The translations under genes and the position numbers were made by a program. The notes below the pieces were generated by a model. The model was not told the DNA's origin and did no database searches. It saw nothing but the letters and a program-made list of their open reading frames with translations. This document shows, piece by piece, positions 10,757-23,700 of a stretch of 64,000 nt of DNA (the first letter of the stretch is position 1; each line of letters opens with the position of its first letter). Where the stretch lies: the NCBI RefSeq assembly GCF_932294415.1, contig NC_065541.1, forward strand, positions 54,104,290 to 54,168,289. The letters run 5' to 3'. This DNA comes from Quercus robur (lineage: Eukaryota; Streptophyta; Magnoliopsida; Fagales; Fagaceae).

Positions 10757-12217
10757 GAGCATCCACATCCAGATCTTAAATCCCATCTTATTTTACCATC
10801 CCAAAAACCTACTTTATCAATTATACAATACCATTTTACAATACACCCAACATCCCAACTTTTATTTTCCTATTCTACTCATTAAAATAATATTTTCACA
10901 TAATAAAATAATATATCCCTAAACCCAAATAAAAACAAAAACCCAAAACCCAAGACCCAAATTACAACCACCTGCTACTACTAGAACATTCCCAAACTGT
11001 TGCTTGAAACCCCGGCCACAAACTCCGGCAACCACGGCAACCCACAATCAAAATCAAAATCAAACCAAACCATGGCAACCCCCAACTCCACCACCATGAA
11101 CCCACCAAAAAAAAAAAATCATACCAATTCCTTTAAGCACCGATCACAGCAACAACAAAAAAAAAAAAAAAAAAAACCAATCCAGAACTCAGAGAAGACG
11201 ATCCAAGTCCCAAATAAAAACAAAAACCCAAAACTCAAGACCCAAATCACAAGCACCTGCTACTAGAACATACCCAAACTGTTGCTTGAAACCCCAGCCA
11301 CAAACTCCGGCAAGCACGGCAACCCACAAAATCAAAATCAAAATCAAACCAATCCACGGCAACCCCCAACTCCACCACCATGAACCCACAAAAAAAAAAA
11401 AAATCAAACCAATGGCAACACAGCACAGCCAAATCCAGCCAAATCAAAATCAAAACCAAAATCAAAATCCAAAATCAAAATCAACCTAACCCTCCACGTC
11501 CTCTCGCGCCCTGAGGTCACGCGCCTCCCTCAGATCGTCCAAACCTTAAGTCTCAAGTACGACGAGAAGGTCCTCCCTTCGATCGGCAACGAGGTCTTGA
11601 AGGCCGTCGTGGCTCAGTTCAACGTCGATCAGCTCCTCATCGAGCGCTCGCAGGTCTCGGCGCTCATGGAGACCTGGCTCACCGAGCGCACCAGGAACTT
11701 CAACATCATGCTCGATCACATGGCGATCACGCACCTGTCGTACGGTGCGGATCTCTCGCGCGCCGTGGAGCAGAAGCAGGTGGCGCAGCAAGAGGCGGAG
11801 AGGTCGAAGTTTGTGGTGGCGAAGGCGGAGCAGGAGAGGCGCGCTGCCATCATTAGGGCCGAGGGAGAGAGCGAGTCAGTCGGTGAAGATGATATCGAGC
11901 CTCACGCCGTTGCCCCCATTCCGTTGAAGAAGAGAGAGCAGGAAGAAAGAGAGAGAAAAGAAACTGAAAAAATGAGAGAGGAGAGAGAAATTTACCGGGA
12001 TAAATGAAAGAAGAGAGAGAAATGAGAGTATTAAAAAATTATTTTTTTTTATACCATTCAGCTACAGTACCATCTTACATTTGAGATGGTACTGTAGCTA
12101 AATCCCAAATTTGGAATTGGCATATGGCATATAGCCTTCCCATTGTTGAGTAGTTTTGGGGCTTGAATGCCAAATGTTCCTAACATTTGGTATTTAGAAG
12201 CCCCACTGCTGATGCTC
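10757..12217. mobile_element. Pack-type Harbinger-like element with captured prohibitin fragment
   Basis: The left terminus is GAGCATCCACATCC; the right terminus is GATGCTC in complement orientation. Both are flanked directly by TAA (10754-10756 and 12218-12220), a 3-bp target duplication typical of PIF/Harbinger elements. The interior contains a roughly 400-bp prohibitin gene fragment at 11483-11881. It also contains a direct duplication of host-like sequence (CAAACTGTTGCTTGAAACCC at about 10994 and 11277). No transposase is present. Confidence 0.7.
11483..11881 (+). pseudogene. PHB-like: Prohibitin gene fragment captured in a transposon
   Basis: One frame, open for about 133 codons, reads as the middle of a plant prohibitin (the mitochondrial inner-membrane SPFH scaffold). 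Recognisable segments are [49 protein letters not shown] and [16 protein letters not shown]. The N-terminal membrane anchor, the first part of the SPFH domain and the C-terminal coiled coil are missing. After about 11881 the frame continues into unrelated charged sequence to a stop at about 12007. GC content is clearly higher than in the surroundings, as expected of captured exon DNA. There is no evidence that it is expressed or makes a functional product. Its source gene is not in this window. Confidence 0.8.
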
Positions 12218-12330
12218 TAAGTGGGTCAAATGCCAAATATTTGGTATTTGGCACACCAAATATCAAAAAACTACTTTTATCAAGTGTTTTAAATGCAAAA
12301 ATATTTGGTATGGATGAATAGTATAATCTC

Positions 12331-12530
12331 AATTTTTTTTTTTTTTTTTTTTTTGTCTAAAGGAAATTAAATTAAACTAACTGGAAGAAAAAGAACCAGG
12401 ACAAAGCCTGTTACAGCAAAAACCCAACGAATCAACCTCAATCAGAGGGATCAACTCTACAGGAGGATAAGAATGAACAGAAAAATCCAAAGATTGAACC
12501 AGTCCTAACTTAGCTAAACGATCCACACAT
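12331..12530 (-). mobile_element. 5'-truncated LINE 3' end
   Basis: Read on the minus strand, this is the C-terminal tail of an RNase H-type L1 LINE: it encodes a DRLAKLGLVQSLDFSV-like segment and a 3' UTR, and ends in an A tail (T run at 12331-12354 on the plus strand). No reverse transcriptase remains. It interrupts the outer Harbinger-like element. A target duplication was not identified. Confidence 0.6.
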
Positions 12531-13335
12531 TCGTAGTGGGCCAAACAGATGTGGGAAATTTTTTTTTTCTTTTTTTAATCAACTCTTCCCTCTCTCCTCT
12601 CTCCTCTCACACCTCTGAAACTCTCTCTCCTATTTGCCTTCGTCTCTTCCTCTTCCTCTCTCATTCTCAATCTACTCTGCCGACCTCGAGCCGCTACCAT
12701 GCCGACGATCTCGCCTGAAGCCGCTTCGCCTGGAGTTGTCTCGCCTGAAGCCGCCGATCTCGCTTGAAGTCGCCAATCTCGCCTGGAACCACCGATCTTG
12801 CCTAGAGCTGCCTTGCCTAGAGCCGCCGACCTCTCCTTTCTCCACCTCGCCGATCTCTCTTTCTCTTGGTGCTTGTGGCAATGTTTGTAATATCGGTTGG
12901 TTGATTTTGGTTGGTGGTGATGGTTTGTAACAATGGTGAGATGTGGTGGTGGGTTTGTAACAATGGTTGGTTGTGGTGGGGTGGGCTTAGGTGGGAGTGG
13001 CAATGGTTGGTTTTTTTTTAATGTTATTTTAATATTTCTATATATTATTTTAATGTATAGAATTGAAAGATAAAATATGTGATGTACAGTAAATTGTAAA
13101 ATGATATGTTAAAATAAAAAGTAGTCTTTTTGATGTGTTAAAATGACAATTTTTTTACAAGAATGTTCTAGTATATTCAATTTTGCGGCTGTCTTTAGCT
13201 AACTTTTTTTTTTTTTTTGAGAAAGAGTCTTCAGCTAACTTAATCCTTAATTTGTATACCTTATAATATATAATATGATACAATAAGATACATGACATTA
13301 AAATAATAATAATAAATTGATTCATAACACTATTC

Positions 13336-16300
13336 AATTATGGAGAGTCGGACACAAGAAACTGACATGAATCCTGGGCAAAGCTAAGAAGATTAAGAAG
13401 TAAGTACACTCTCCCTTGGTTGTGTGCGGGAGATTTTACTGAAATCACGAGAATAGATGAAAAGTTGGGAGGAAGGTTCAGACCAAGAAGCCAAATGGAA
13501 GCCTTTAGGGATGTACTTGATGAATGTGAGTTTAAAGATTTGGGTTTTGTGGGAGGGAAGTACACATGGTATAGGGGGACAGGAGGGGGTACCACTATTT
13601 GGGAAAGAATTGATCGTGCAGTTGCTACAACGGATTGGCTAGATATGTTTTCGGCAACAAAGGTGATACATTTGGAATGTGGGTCCTTTGACCATAAGCC
13701 CTTGATTATTAGGCTAAAAGGAATTCAGATAAAGCAGCGAAGACCATGGAGGTTTGAGCAGATGTGGCTTGAGGATACAAGATGTAGTGAGGTTGTGGAT
13801 TTGGCTTGGAGAAGAAATTTTTCAGGCAACCCGGTTGTTCAAGTGGAAGGAAAAATAAAGGAGTGTCAAGTAAAATTGAAGCAGTGGAGCCGTGTGTCCT
13901 TTGGGAGTATTAATCGGTCCTTGAAGGAAAAAAAAACAACAATTAAGGCAAGCGGAACAAAGGGCCATTAGAGGTGGGACAATGGATGCAGTTAAACAGT
14001 TGAAATGGGAAATAAATGGGTTGTTAATCAAGGAGGAAAAGATGTGGAAGTAAAGATCAAGAGCTTTGTGGCTCAAGGAGGGGGACGAGAATACAAAATT
14101 TTTCCACAATCGGGCATCCCATAGATAAAAGAGGAATAGGATTGAGGAGTTGAAAAATGAAGCAGGGGTGGTATGCACCAACGAAGAGGAGATTTCAGAT
14201 ATTTTGATTGACTACTACCACCAATTATTTACAACGGCCTCACCAACACACATGGAGGAAGTTCTAAAGGTAGTTCCTTCTATCATCACAGAGAAACAAA
14301 ATGCCATGCTAGTTGCTGAATATGTTAGGGCTGAAATTGATGAAGCACTACAACAGATGGAACCACTAAAGGCACCAGGACCCGATGGCTTACCCCCTTT
14401 GTTTTATCAAAAGTTCTGGAATTCTATTGGAGATGATGTCTCAGCAGCTATCCTAAATTGCCTAAACTCAGGTTTTATTCCTCCATCTATTAATCACACT
14501 TTCATTACTTTAATCCCCAAAGTAAAAAGCCCTACTGTTGGTTCTGAATTTTGTCCCATATCCCTTTGCAATGTCATATATAAATTAGCTTCAAAGGTTA
14601 TTGCAAATAGACTTAAAAAAGTCCTGCCACATCTGATCTCTGAGTCACAAAGTGCATTCCAATCCAATAAGGCTATTTTAGATAATATTTTGGTGGCCTT
14701 TGAGTTGTTACATCATATGAAGACACAGAAGTCAAAGAAAGCAGATTTCATGACCTTAAAGTTAGACATGAGTAAAGCATATGATAGTGTGGAGTGGAGA
14801 TTTTTGATTGAAATCATGAAAAAAATGGGTTTTTGTGATGCTTGGGTGAATCTCATTTATGAATGTATCAACACGGTGTCTTATTTAATCTTAGTTAATG
14901 GGGAACCTAAAGGCGAAATCTCTCCAACTAGGGGAATTCATCAGGGGGACCCATTATCACCATACCTTTTTTTATTGTGCTCGGAGGGGTTGAATAGATT
15001 GATCCAACATGCTGCAAGGGATAATGTTATTCGGGGTTTTTCCTTATGTAAAAATGGCCCAAAGATTACTAACCTATTTTTTGCAAATGATACTTTGTTG
15101 TTTTGCCGAGCAAGGATGGAGGATTTGCAAGCCATTCAACACATCCTATCGCTATATGAAGGGGCATCTGGTCAACAAATAAACCGGGAGAAGACAACCC
15201 TTTTCTTTAGCAAAGCAGTGCCTGAAGAAAAGAAAAGAGACATTCTAAGTTTCCTAGGAGTTCCAGAAATCAAGGAATATGAAAAATACCTTGGTTTGCC
15301 CGCTGTGGTTGGTAGAAATAAAAGGGCAAGTCTCAATTATATCAAATAGAGGGTGTGGGCAAAGCTTCAAGGTTGGAAGGAAAAGCTCCTATCTCAAGCG
15401 GGGAGAGAGATCTTGCTCAAGTCGGTGGTGCAAGCTATTCCCACATTTGCAATGAGTTGTTTCAAGTTGCCGGTGGGTTTATGCAAGGAGATTGAAACGC
15501 AAATCAGAAAATTTTGGTGGGATGAATGTGGTAGTCAAAGAAAAATTCATTGGAAGAGCTGGGAGGTTTTATGTAAATCGAAAGAGGAGGGAGGTATGGG
15601 TTTCAAGGATTTGGTGAGATTCAATGAGGCTATGCTTGCTAAACAAATATGGAGACTACAAACAGATAGAAATTCTCTTCTGTTTAAGGTTTTCGGCACA
15701 AAATACTTTCCCACAGGTTCGGGATTGGAGGCGAAAAGCAAGAATGGCTCCTTTGCATGGCAAAGTATCCTTAAAGCTAGGCATGTCATTGAGAAGGGGA
15801 TGTTATGGAGGGTTGGTGATGGATCACAGATTAGGGTGTTCAAGGATAGTTGGATTCTGGGCTGCCTTCCAACCAAAGCAGTACCACTTACGTAAGAATG
15901 TAAGGATGACTCCACGGTTAGCTCATTAATAGACCAAACAACAATGGAATGGAATGGTCAGTTGATTGACCAGAAAATTTCTCCATACCTGGCTCAAAGA
16001 ATTAAGGTTATCCCACTTTGCAGAACACCACAAGCAGATTGCACCGTTTGGCCACGAAGCCGGGATGGAAATTATTCGGTAAAGACAGGGTATCAACTAT
16101 TAGGTGAGCTGGAAAACAGGGAGGTTGCGTTGGGGTCAAACACTGATGATTCAAGGAATTTTTGGAAGTGGATGTGGAGTTTGCAAATCCCCAACAAGAT
16201 AAAACACTTTGGCTGGCGAGCATGCACCGAATCACTCCCAACGCTGGCAAATTTGCATCGGCGAAAAGTGTTGCAGTCACCGTTATGCAGCAACTATAAC

Positions 16301-17171
16301 AGAGCAAGGGAAACGGTCCTTCATGCTCTTTGGGATTGTGATCATGTGCTGGGTTGCTGGGGGCACAGGTTCAAGAAACTAAGAAGCCCAAAACAGAGTA
16401 TGGGTTCTTTTGCAGACCTGGTTTTCTAGGCAAGGTAGCAGGAAGAAAACATGGAGTTATTCATGGTGGTCGCATGGATGATATGGACCAGGCGTAACAA
16501 GATGCACTTTAACGAGCAGCACCTACCCCCTGAGAAGATCATTGATGCGGCAACTGCACTGTTGACTGAGTTACACGGAAATTCTGCTAGTAGGTCCGAG
16601 AGAAAATTGACCCAGACACAACGTTGGGTACCACCAGCTGTAGGAATGTATAAGGTGAATTATGACGGGGCTTGTTTTGTGGATGAAGAGAAAGCAGGGA
16701 TTGGTGTTGTGGTGCAGAATGATAGGGGTCAAGTTATGGGATCACTAGCAGAGAAAATTGAAATGCTGCCGACTGTGGAAGTCCTGGAGGCAATGGCAGC
16801 AAGGAGAGCGATGATATTCATGGAAGAGTTGGGCTTAAGACATGCAGTATTTAAGGGAGACTCCGAGCTTGTGGTAAAAGCACTAGTAGGCCTCTACCCA
16901 AACCAGTCTAGTATTGGTCATATTATAAAAGATTGTAAGTCTTTAAGGGGTTTGTTCCAAACTTGTTCTTTCTCTCATGTTAGACGACAGGGCAACGATG
17001 TTGCACATGCTTTAGCTAGAAGAGCTAGAATGTCGTTTCCTTTATCTGTTTGGATGGAATCTATTCCAGCCGAAATTACTCATCTAGTTTATCTTGATGT
17101 AACTTCCTAATTTTTCCATACATTAATAAAGTGGTTCCTTTACTTCTCCAAAAAACAAAAAAAAAAAAAAT
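13336..17171 (+). mobile_element. LINE A: 5'-truncated L1-type retrotransposon with RNase H
   Basis: The element begins inside the endonuclease domain (a YGE-DTR-like segment at about 13338) and continues through reverse transcriptase, zf-RVT and RNase H. It ends in a 3' UTR with AATAAA near 17126 and an A tail at 17150-17171. ORF1 and most of the endonuclease are missing, as in 5'-truncated LINE inserts. A degenerate target duplication is possible (TATTCAATT near 13331 and TATTAATT near 17182) but is not convincing. Confidence 0.88.
13338..17110 (+). pseudogene. LINE A ORF2 (endonuclease-RT-RNase H), inactivated
   Basis: The main open pieces are 13420-13971 (end of the APE-type endonuclease), 14150-15349 (reverse transcriptase), 15353-15895, 15944-16429 (zf-RVT zinc-binding region) and 16451-17110 (RNase H). 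They are broken by stops, including TGA upstream of 13420, TAG at 15347-15349 and TAA at about 15893. The GDFNEI endonuclease motif reads GDFTEI. The RT active-site box reads FANDT instead of FADDT, so a catalytic Asp is replaced by Asn. The RNase H acidic residues (YDGA, the Glu of EVLEAMAA, KGDSE) remain. The element cannot be autonomous. Confidence 0.9.
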
Positions 17172-17770
17172 ATTTTGACAACTATTAATTGCTCATAATA
17201 ACTTTTTCTAATATTACATTACTTGATTTCATCTTGTTTAATCAAACGGAGATATCAAATAATTTTTTTTAGTAAATGTCCCGAACCTTATGGAGTGAAT
17301 GGAACCTTATGGAGTGAATGGAAGATGTTCCGCTACAATTCCAGTGTATTTTTTAGGCTGATGTAGCCGGTCTTTCTTAATAGAAGTCTTAAAAGTCTTT
17401 CTTCTAAAAAAAATTTAATTTCTTTCATGTATACTTCCAAGTTCCAATTCATGTACACAATTTTTGAAATCAACAATCCCATCCACTTTCTTCAAAACTC
17501 CACACACCACATGCACGTTGCAACTCAGCCCCAAAAGGGTAATGAAGTTACAGTGGGTTCACTCAATGACCTCTGATCTTGAAAAGGAAGAGCAAAGACC
17601 AGAGGTCTATTGACAGAAAGTTCTTTACATTTAAATAAAAGCCTGACAGACTAAATACATTCTAAGAAAATAACGCAGGGACTAAAATGAGAAAGATAAG
17701 GAAAAAGATAGGGACTTTACACTGTTTATTTTACCATAATTACATCTAAATTATGATCAAACAAGACAAA
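17172..17770. other. Intergenic between LINE A and URT1 3' end
   Basis: AT-rich sequence that includes the putative 3' untranslated region of the minus-strand URT1 gene and a short direct duplication (GGAACCTTATGGAGTGAAT-like) around 17283-17320. No gene was seen. Confidence 0.5.
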
Positions 17771-20700
17771 TCAACTTGAAACATAGGGTTCAAAGAGCTT
17801 CACACACGGATTTGGATCATACTGCATAATGTAGGCAGCACGTTCAAACTCCTCTCTCAGAACTTTTATGCTGTGCTTATCCACCACTCGACCCAGGTCG
17901 TGAGATGTCTGAAAGGGATCCTCTATGCATATCAAATGACGATCGTTCCCAATCCTCCTTGTCCAGTCTTTTGCGTGCTTGCTGAACACATTTACATAGT
18001 GAAAGAACACTTGGTGAGTCAGAGGAACAGTCCCAACTAAAGTTTTTTAACTTCAATGAAATTAGACATGATGTTAGATTCAATAAATTTAGACAGCTCT
18101 ATTAACAAGCCATTTCAAAATGTTCAGCCTTTGAAAAATCTATCAGTTATCTTTATATACAAACCACCCCATTGACAGTAACTGGACCAGCATCATTAAT
18201 GCCAAAATGGCAAAAACTGAAACTTAATTCCTTAACATATCAAGTATACTTTTCCAACGTTAATTGAGTGACTGCAAAAGCAATCAATAGTATATATATC
18301 ATAGATAAACACTCAAAGCATATATATGAGTCACACCTTCACATGTAAGAAAGAACTCGAGGAAAGAATTAAATTTAAGGGCAACATGCTACAAGAGCTT
18401 TTGGGAAATGGTGGAGGAATAAATGTAATGATTCTTGTTTATAAACACAGAGCCACAACAAGATTAAAAAAATAATAATAAAAAAATAAAAATAAAAATA
18501 AAAATAAAATATACAAGATCTAACCTGAGTATGCTTCCTGTACGAACAGATATGACAGAATTTGCATAATCATGACGATACGCCCAATAATTAAAAAACG
18601 CCCACACCAGCTGAGAAATAGTTTCCTTGTTACAAGATCCAAAATTGCGTAGTACTTCAACTTGATCAAAGAAAGCACATTCAATATCATCTACGATTGC
18701 AGAGTATGTAGTCTCCATTTCCTGAAAGTGTATAAACCAAGCAACATATTAGAGAATTGGATGACTTAAGTCCACGATAGAAAGTACTTTTGACATAGGA
18801 GGAGCCAACATGTCAAATACCATATAGTTTATGTCCCTTTTTGTAGCTACCATATGGTTTACTGAGTTATTGAACAAAAAAAGGTTGTAGCAAGTTACAA
18901 ATGAGCAACAAAAATGTTCAAAACCAGTTCTCGGATACCCTATTTGGTCATATGGAAGCCTAAAATATTTTAAAGAAATGCAATACAACAAAATATACAA
19001 AATGATGCAGCAACCACCAATTGCACAAAGAAATGCACATGAGGGGAGCTTTTTTTTTCTGTGGCATGATAATAAAGGTTTCATGTTGAAAATTCTGACA
19101 AAATCTTAGTCTAAAGTAAAATTCTTTCGGTTTGAGTAAAAAACAAAAAGACATTATTTTAGCAATGTAATTGAATATAAAATAACAGTGGTATACCAGA
19201 TAGAAAAGCAATTATTATTTAAAACAGAGAAGCATAAGCTCATATATAGCAAAAACTTTATTTTGCACAAGACAATCTTTACAGGGGATTGTTCATTACA
19301 TGGAAGCAATGTCCCGCAAACATAGAAGATTGTCTGAACAGAACACAGCAGTATGAGTTGAGAAGGTTCACAGGTTTCAGCCTCTACTTGACATCATGTG
19401 GTTTAGTTTCTCATAATTACATTTGTTGCTAAGCAGTCAAAGTCTCCTTTTTCTTGTATTAAGATTGAATCAACACATGATAAGGCCAAAAAAGGAGTTT
19501 AGCAAATGATTGGCAACATTTGTAAGTAAAACCTCCACTGAAGTCCAAAAACTAATTATAGAATGACAAAGAAACCAAAAAAGAATCAGTTTATGTTTAT
19601 TATTTGGTAACATGATAATAAATTCTTAAAACATAAAGCACGCTAATAGAAACAAGTCAGTAAATAAATATGGTATAACATATGCGTTGAGTACTTGAAG
19701 TAATTAAGAATACACACCTGTAAGCAGGGAAGGATAGCAGGCCTGCGCTGTTGTAAGAAATGAATGCACATTACGACATACCTGAAATGAAAACAGCATA
19801 AGAGTTTTTCTTTAAAAATTTAGCAAAGGGCACATAAAAATAAGAATAATTTTCATCACAGCTGGGTCTATTGACTCTGATTTAAAAAAGAAAATGTGAT
19901 CTAGATCCTACCTAAATAGGTAAGTTCTTGTGCTTTTCATCATACTAAAAGAGGGCCAACTAGTCTCACGATGACCAATGGGCTTGGAACCATCTATGTA
20001 TATATCTACCCACTAAAAAAAAAATAATAAAACTGATTGAGGTGGAGAAAACCTTAGGGAATCCACCAAGAGCTGATATACATGTGGGGCACTATTCCAA
20101 CACAAAAGCTTAAACCAATGGGTTTTGATACAACTATGTATATCAACTATTCATTTTAAAACTTCCTTGATGTGGGACTCAACACTCAAGTGCGCCCACA
20201 ACAAATCCCTTACTCACGTGTGAGTTTCTACTCCCCCCTTTGCACAAGAGTCCTTGACACAATCAAGAGTTGCACCAAATGCAAGGCCAATAAAGGCAAC
20301 GTGCTGTAACTGCCCAAACATGTCAGGACCAAGACACTTGTGGAACATGAAGATGAACCATAAATTCTAATACCAATTTGTTAGGAGAGAGAGATCACCA
20401 GAAAGTCCACCAAGAATCTGTTGATATACATGTTGGGACATTACTCCAACCCAAAAGCTTAATCTAATGGGTTTGGCCCCAACTTTGAATATCAATTAGT
20501 CTCTTTACTTTACCTCGTGGGAATCAACACCCACACCCACACTCGCACTCACAACACAACAGTTGCTCAATTTTTAAGTGGTAAATTTCAGAAATACATG
20601 TAAATCTTACAGCTAACTTACGCATAGCTAGATAGGGTTCCTTGGTATGTTTCATTGACTCCCCTTGACTTTGCCCAATGTTTCACAATAAAAGCCAACT

Positions 20701-23700
20701 GCCGTAATCTCACATCTATTTGAGCGTAATCTCGAAGAAGTTTAGTATTTATGACGGCCAAAATGTTGTTAATGCATATGTCACAGGAAATTCCAGTCAC
20801 TGGATCCATAAGCTTTACTATGGGGACCCTAGCACGGGTCAGTGCCTGTAAACAAAACCTGAATTAAGCACCCACAAAGATATTTGCTTTAAATTGAAAA
20901 CAAATGCGATCATGATTCCAACAAATAATGTATTAAATTTGATTTCACCAGACACCCTGCACTTGAGACAAATATATTGTTATAATCTGCTTTTCTAGTC
21001 CATTTTGTATTAGCTAATCTCAATCAGTGGTATTGTCCAAGCTAGAGTTTTTTGGAAAAATCATAAAATAAAAAATAAAATAAAAAAAGATTTTGATGGA
21101 CAAGACCATGCCAAAGAAGAGGAATTTTTTAAGGAAATATAGCATAAAACAGTTTACATACTATTGTGTTTACACTACCATCACTGAAAAGATGAAAATG
21201 AATCTTATTTTAATGATGCAATAGGATGTAGGCTTGAAACCAAAAACTAAACAATTTTGTAGAATAAACAAGAAAAACTAGACAATGAGTGACACAGGGC
21301 ATTAAAGAGTCACTTCATTGGTGAGCCAAAGCCCATATACTCTAATGCACCCTGCATCTGCATATAGTGTCAATGCCTAATGGGCTCATCTAAAAACATC
21401 AAAAATTGAAGAAAAATTGATTGATGCAACCTAACCCGAATGGCCAATGTGGTATTTTATCAACGCCTCAATGCAATAAAGATTCCCAATAATGAAATGA
21501 TGCGGGAGATACAGATTTTTATTTTAATTTAGTATTATTCATTTTTGCAAGTCAATTGTATTTTTATGTTTTAGGTCCTAGTAGTTTATTAGGCTATTAG
21601 TATTTTAATATTTGGAAGCAAGGTTAATATTGTAGTAAGGAAATTAGGGTTTCCTATGCCAATTAGAACTAGGGTTCAATTTTTCTATATAAGCAAACTA
21701 TTGTGCTCCTTTGGGAGATGAATTAGAGATTAATGAGAAGTTGCATCTTTGGTTTGGTGCCGACTCCAGACTCCAGCCAACCCTAAGTGCTGACTCCTAG
21801 TGGTTTTCTTCGCTTAGTGTTGTGTTATGATCCTAACATTTGGTATCAGAGCCAACCACCACATCACCAAGAAGCTAGATTAAAATTACTGATAGGTGAG
21901 TGGAGCCGCCAAAAAAAGAGAAAGGGCTACCATCGGGTTAGTGTCGTTAGAGTGAGCCGTCGTGGACGTCGGCTGCAAAGCATGGTGGTATGTTATGATC
22001 CTAGTGTCCTACATGGATTAAGTATAAACTTGACCATGTGTTTATAAGCACTTAGGCACCCTCCCCTTGCAAGCCGGTTTTCAAGGGTGAGTTCTACCCA
22101 TGGGTTCCGAACATGTTGACTACTAGTGGTTTTCCTCGCTTAGTGCTAACTCCTAGGTTCCTATCCTTTTATTTTTCTTTGTCTTTCAACTTTACTGTTC
22201 AATGTTTTTGGTTGTCCTGCATCATAATAGCAGCATCTTCAACATTTCATGCAATGTCATGCCACCAACACCTTATGGCAGTTTATATATTCAGAGTTCA
22301 GCCATCACTTAGCTCATCACTATAACCAGTTTTCTCCCCAAGCATCTACATGTCTTGTAGATGTTTCCACATCAAGATAAACTGTGTTCATTAAGACATG
22401 ACAAAAACATCTACACGTCTTGTAGACGTTTCCACAGTTGGCCTTGGAAATTATGAGTTACTTTGAGAAGCTACATATGGCTTGTGTTTGGGCACTGCAT
22501 ATAGAGTCTAGGTTGGATAGAATTATACATATCCATTGTTCGGCATGACCATTAGGATTGGATATAACAATCCCTTTGGATCTTTTAGTTCCCCAAAGGG
22601 ATCTTTTAATCCTTGCTTTAGCATTCTATTCCCTGAAACAATCACATAGAAAACTCAATTCCCAAAAAGCAGCAGCAGTTACCAAACAAAAATCAAAATC
22701 AAGTGCAGCCAAGAGAATAAAGGGAAAAGTCCCAAGATTGGTCAAGTATGAAAGTAACAAAGTTGTCATGTCTATGAAACAATACCAAAATAAGCATTTT
22801 ATGGAATTTAAAAGCCTTAAGGGCAGGCGGAATGAGTTGAAATTTTAAAAAACTATATCACTCATAGCCAGAAAAAAATTTCTTTAAGCAAGTTGGTCAA
22901 GTAGGAGTCAAGCAAGTTGCAGCTACTATGGAAACATTGTCATGATAATTATTGACCACCAAGAGTATAAGACCATTGCCCCCAGTTAAGTTATGTTGCG
23001 AAAGCAAATAATGTAAGATTGAACTTTTATCAAAACTGAAAGTTATAATGCATAAATACTTTAAAATAAATAATGAAACTTGTTTCTAATTTCTTGAAAC
23101 TTTTCGAAACTGAGTTGGTAGTATTAACTTAGATTAAACTTTTTTTTTTTTGATAAGTAACTTAGATTAAAATTTTTTAATAATTTTAATGTAACTAATG
23201 GCGTGCTACATGGCGAAAGTATGATGTGTAATATTTACATTCAACCACATATGCAAGGAAAGGGTTTTACACCAACTTTTAGTACATAGTACATGACTTT
23301 TAGTGTGCATTAAATTATATAAAATTTTATTACATATATTCAAAAGAAAAAACTTGAAACACCATTCAAAACTCTAGAAGTAAGTAATTACAGCAATTAT
23401 GTACTTATTCTAAACATTCAAATTTGTACACAGAAATGCAAGAGTTTAGACATGCAAGGAAATCCAAAAGTCGCATATGTATCTTAAGAGTCACAGCTCA
23501 TGTAGCAAATAAAATCTATCCAAAAAAAGGCTACAAATCTATATCTAATTTTCACACTTGCGTTTATCCAGTCCACCATGGAGTTGAATGGCCAAACAAT
23601 ATTCATGACGTAATTGCCAAAGGTCCAAGAAGAGTGAATTGGTCATCAGAATTAATCAATTCTAATATAAGAAAGCACTAAAAAGATATACTTTATTCAT

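Larger units (their letters stand above)
10742..13168. mobile_element. Outer Harbinger-like non-autonomous element carrying nested insertions
   Basis: The left end is TAA then GAGCATTCCCAT. After removing the nested element and its duplicated TAA, the sequence continues GTGGGTCAAATGCC. The complement of the right end reads GAACATTCTTGT, bounded by TAG. The body resembles the element at 745: CT-rich block, GT-rich block, then TTATTTTAATATTT. Ends match at about 8 of 12 bases, so this outer boundary is less certain than the inner one. Nested inside are the element at 10757-12217 and a LINE tail at 12331-12530. Confidence 0.5.

Noticed and set aside
12575-13003. 142-codon minus-strand ORF and plus-strand partners
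   Set aside because: Simple repeats of CTGAAGCCGC type within the outer Harbinger-like element; the translation is repetitive and unlike any protein family.
22558-22848. 96-codon Lys-rich ORF in URT1 intron 2
   Set aside because: Antisense within an intron, no homology recognised and A-rich composition; treated as chance.
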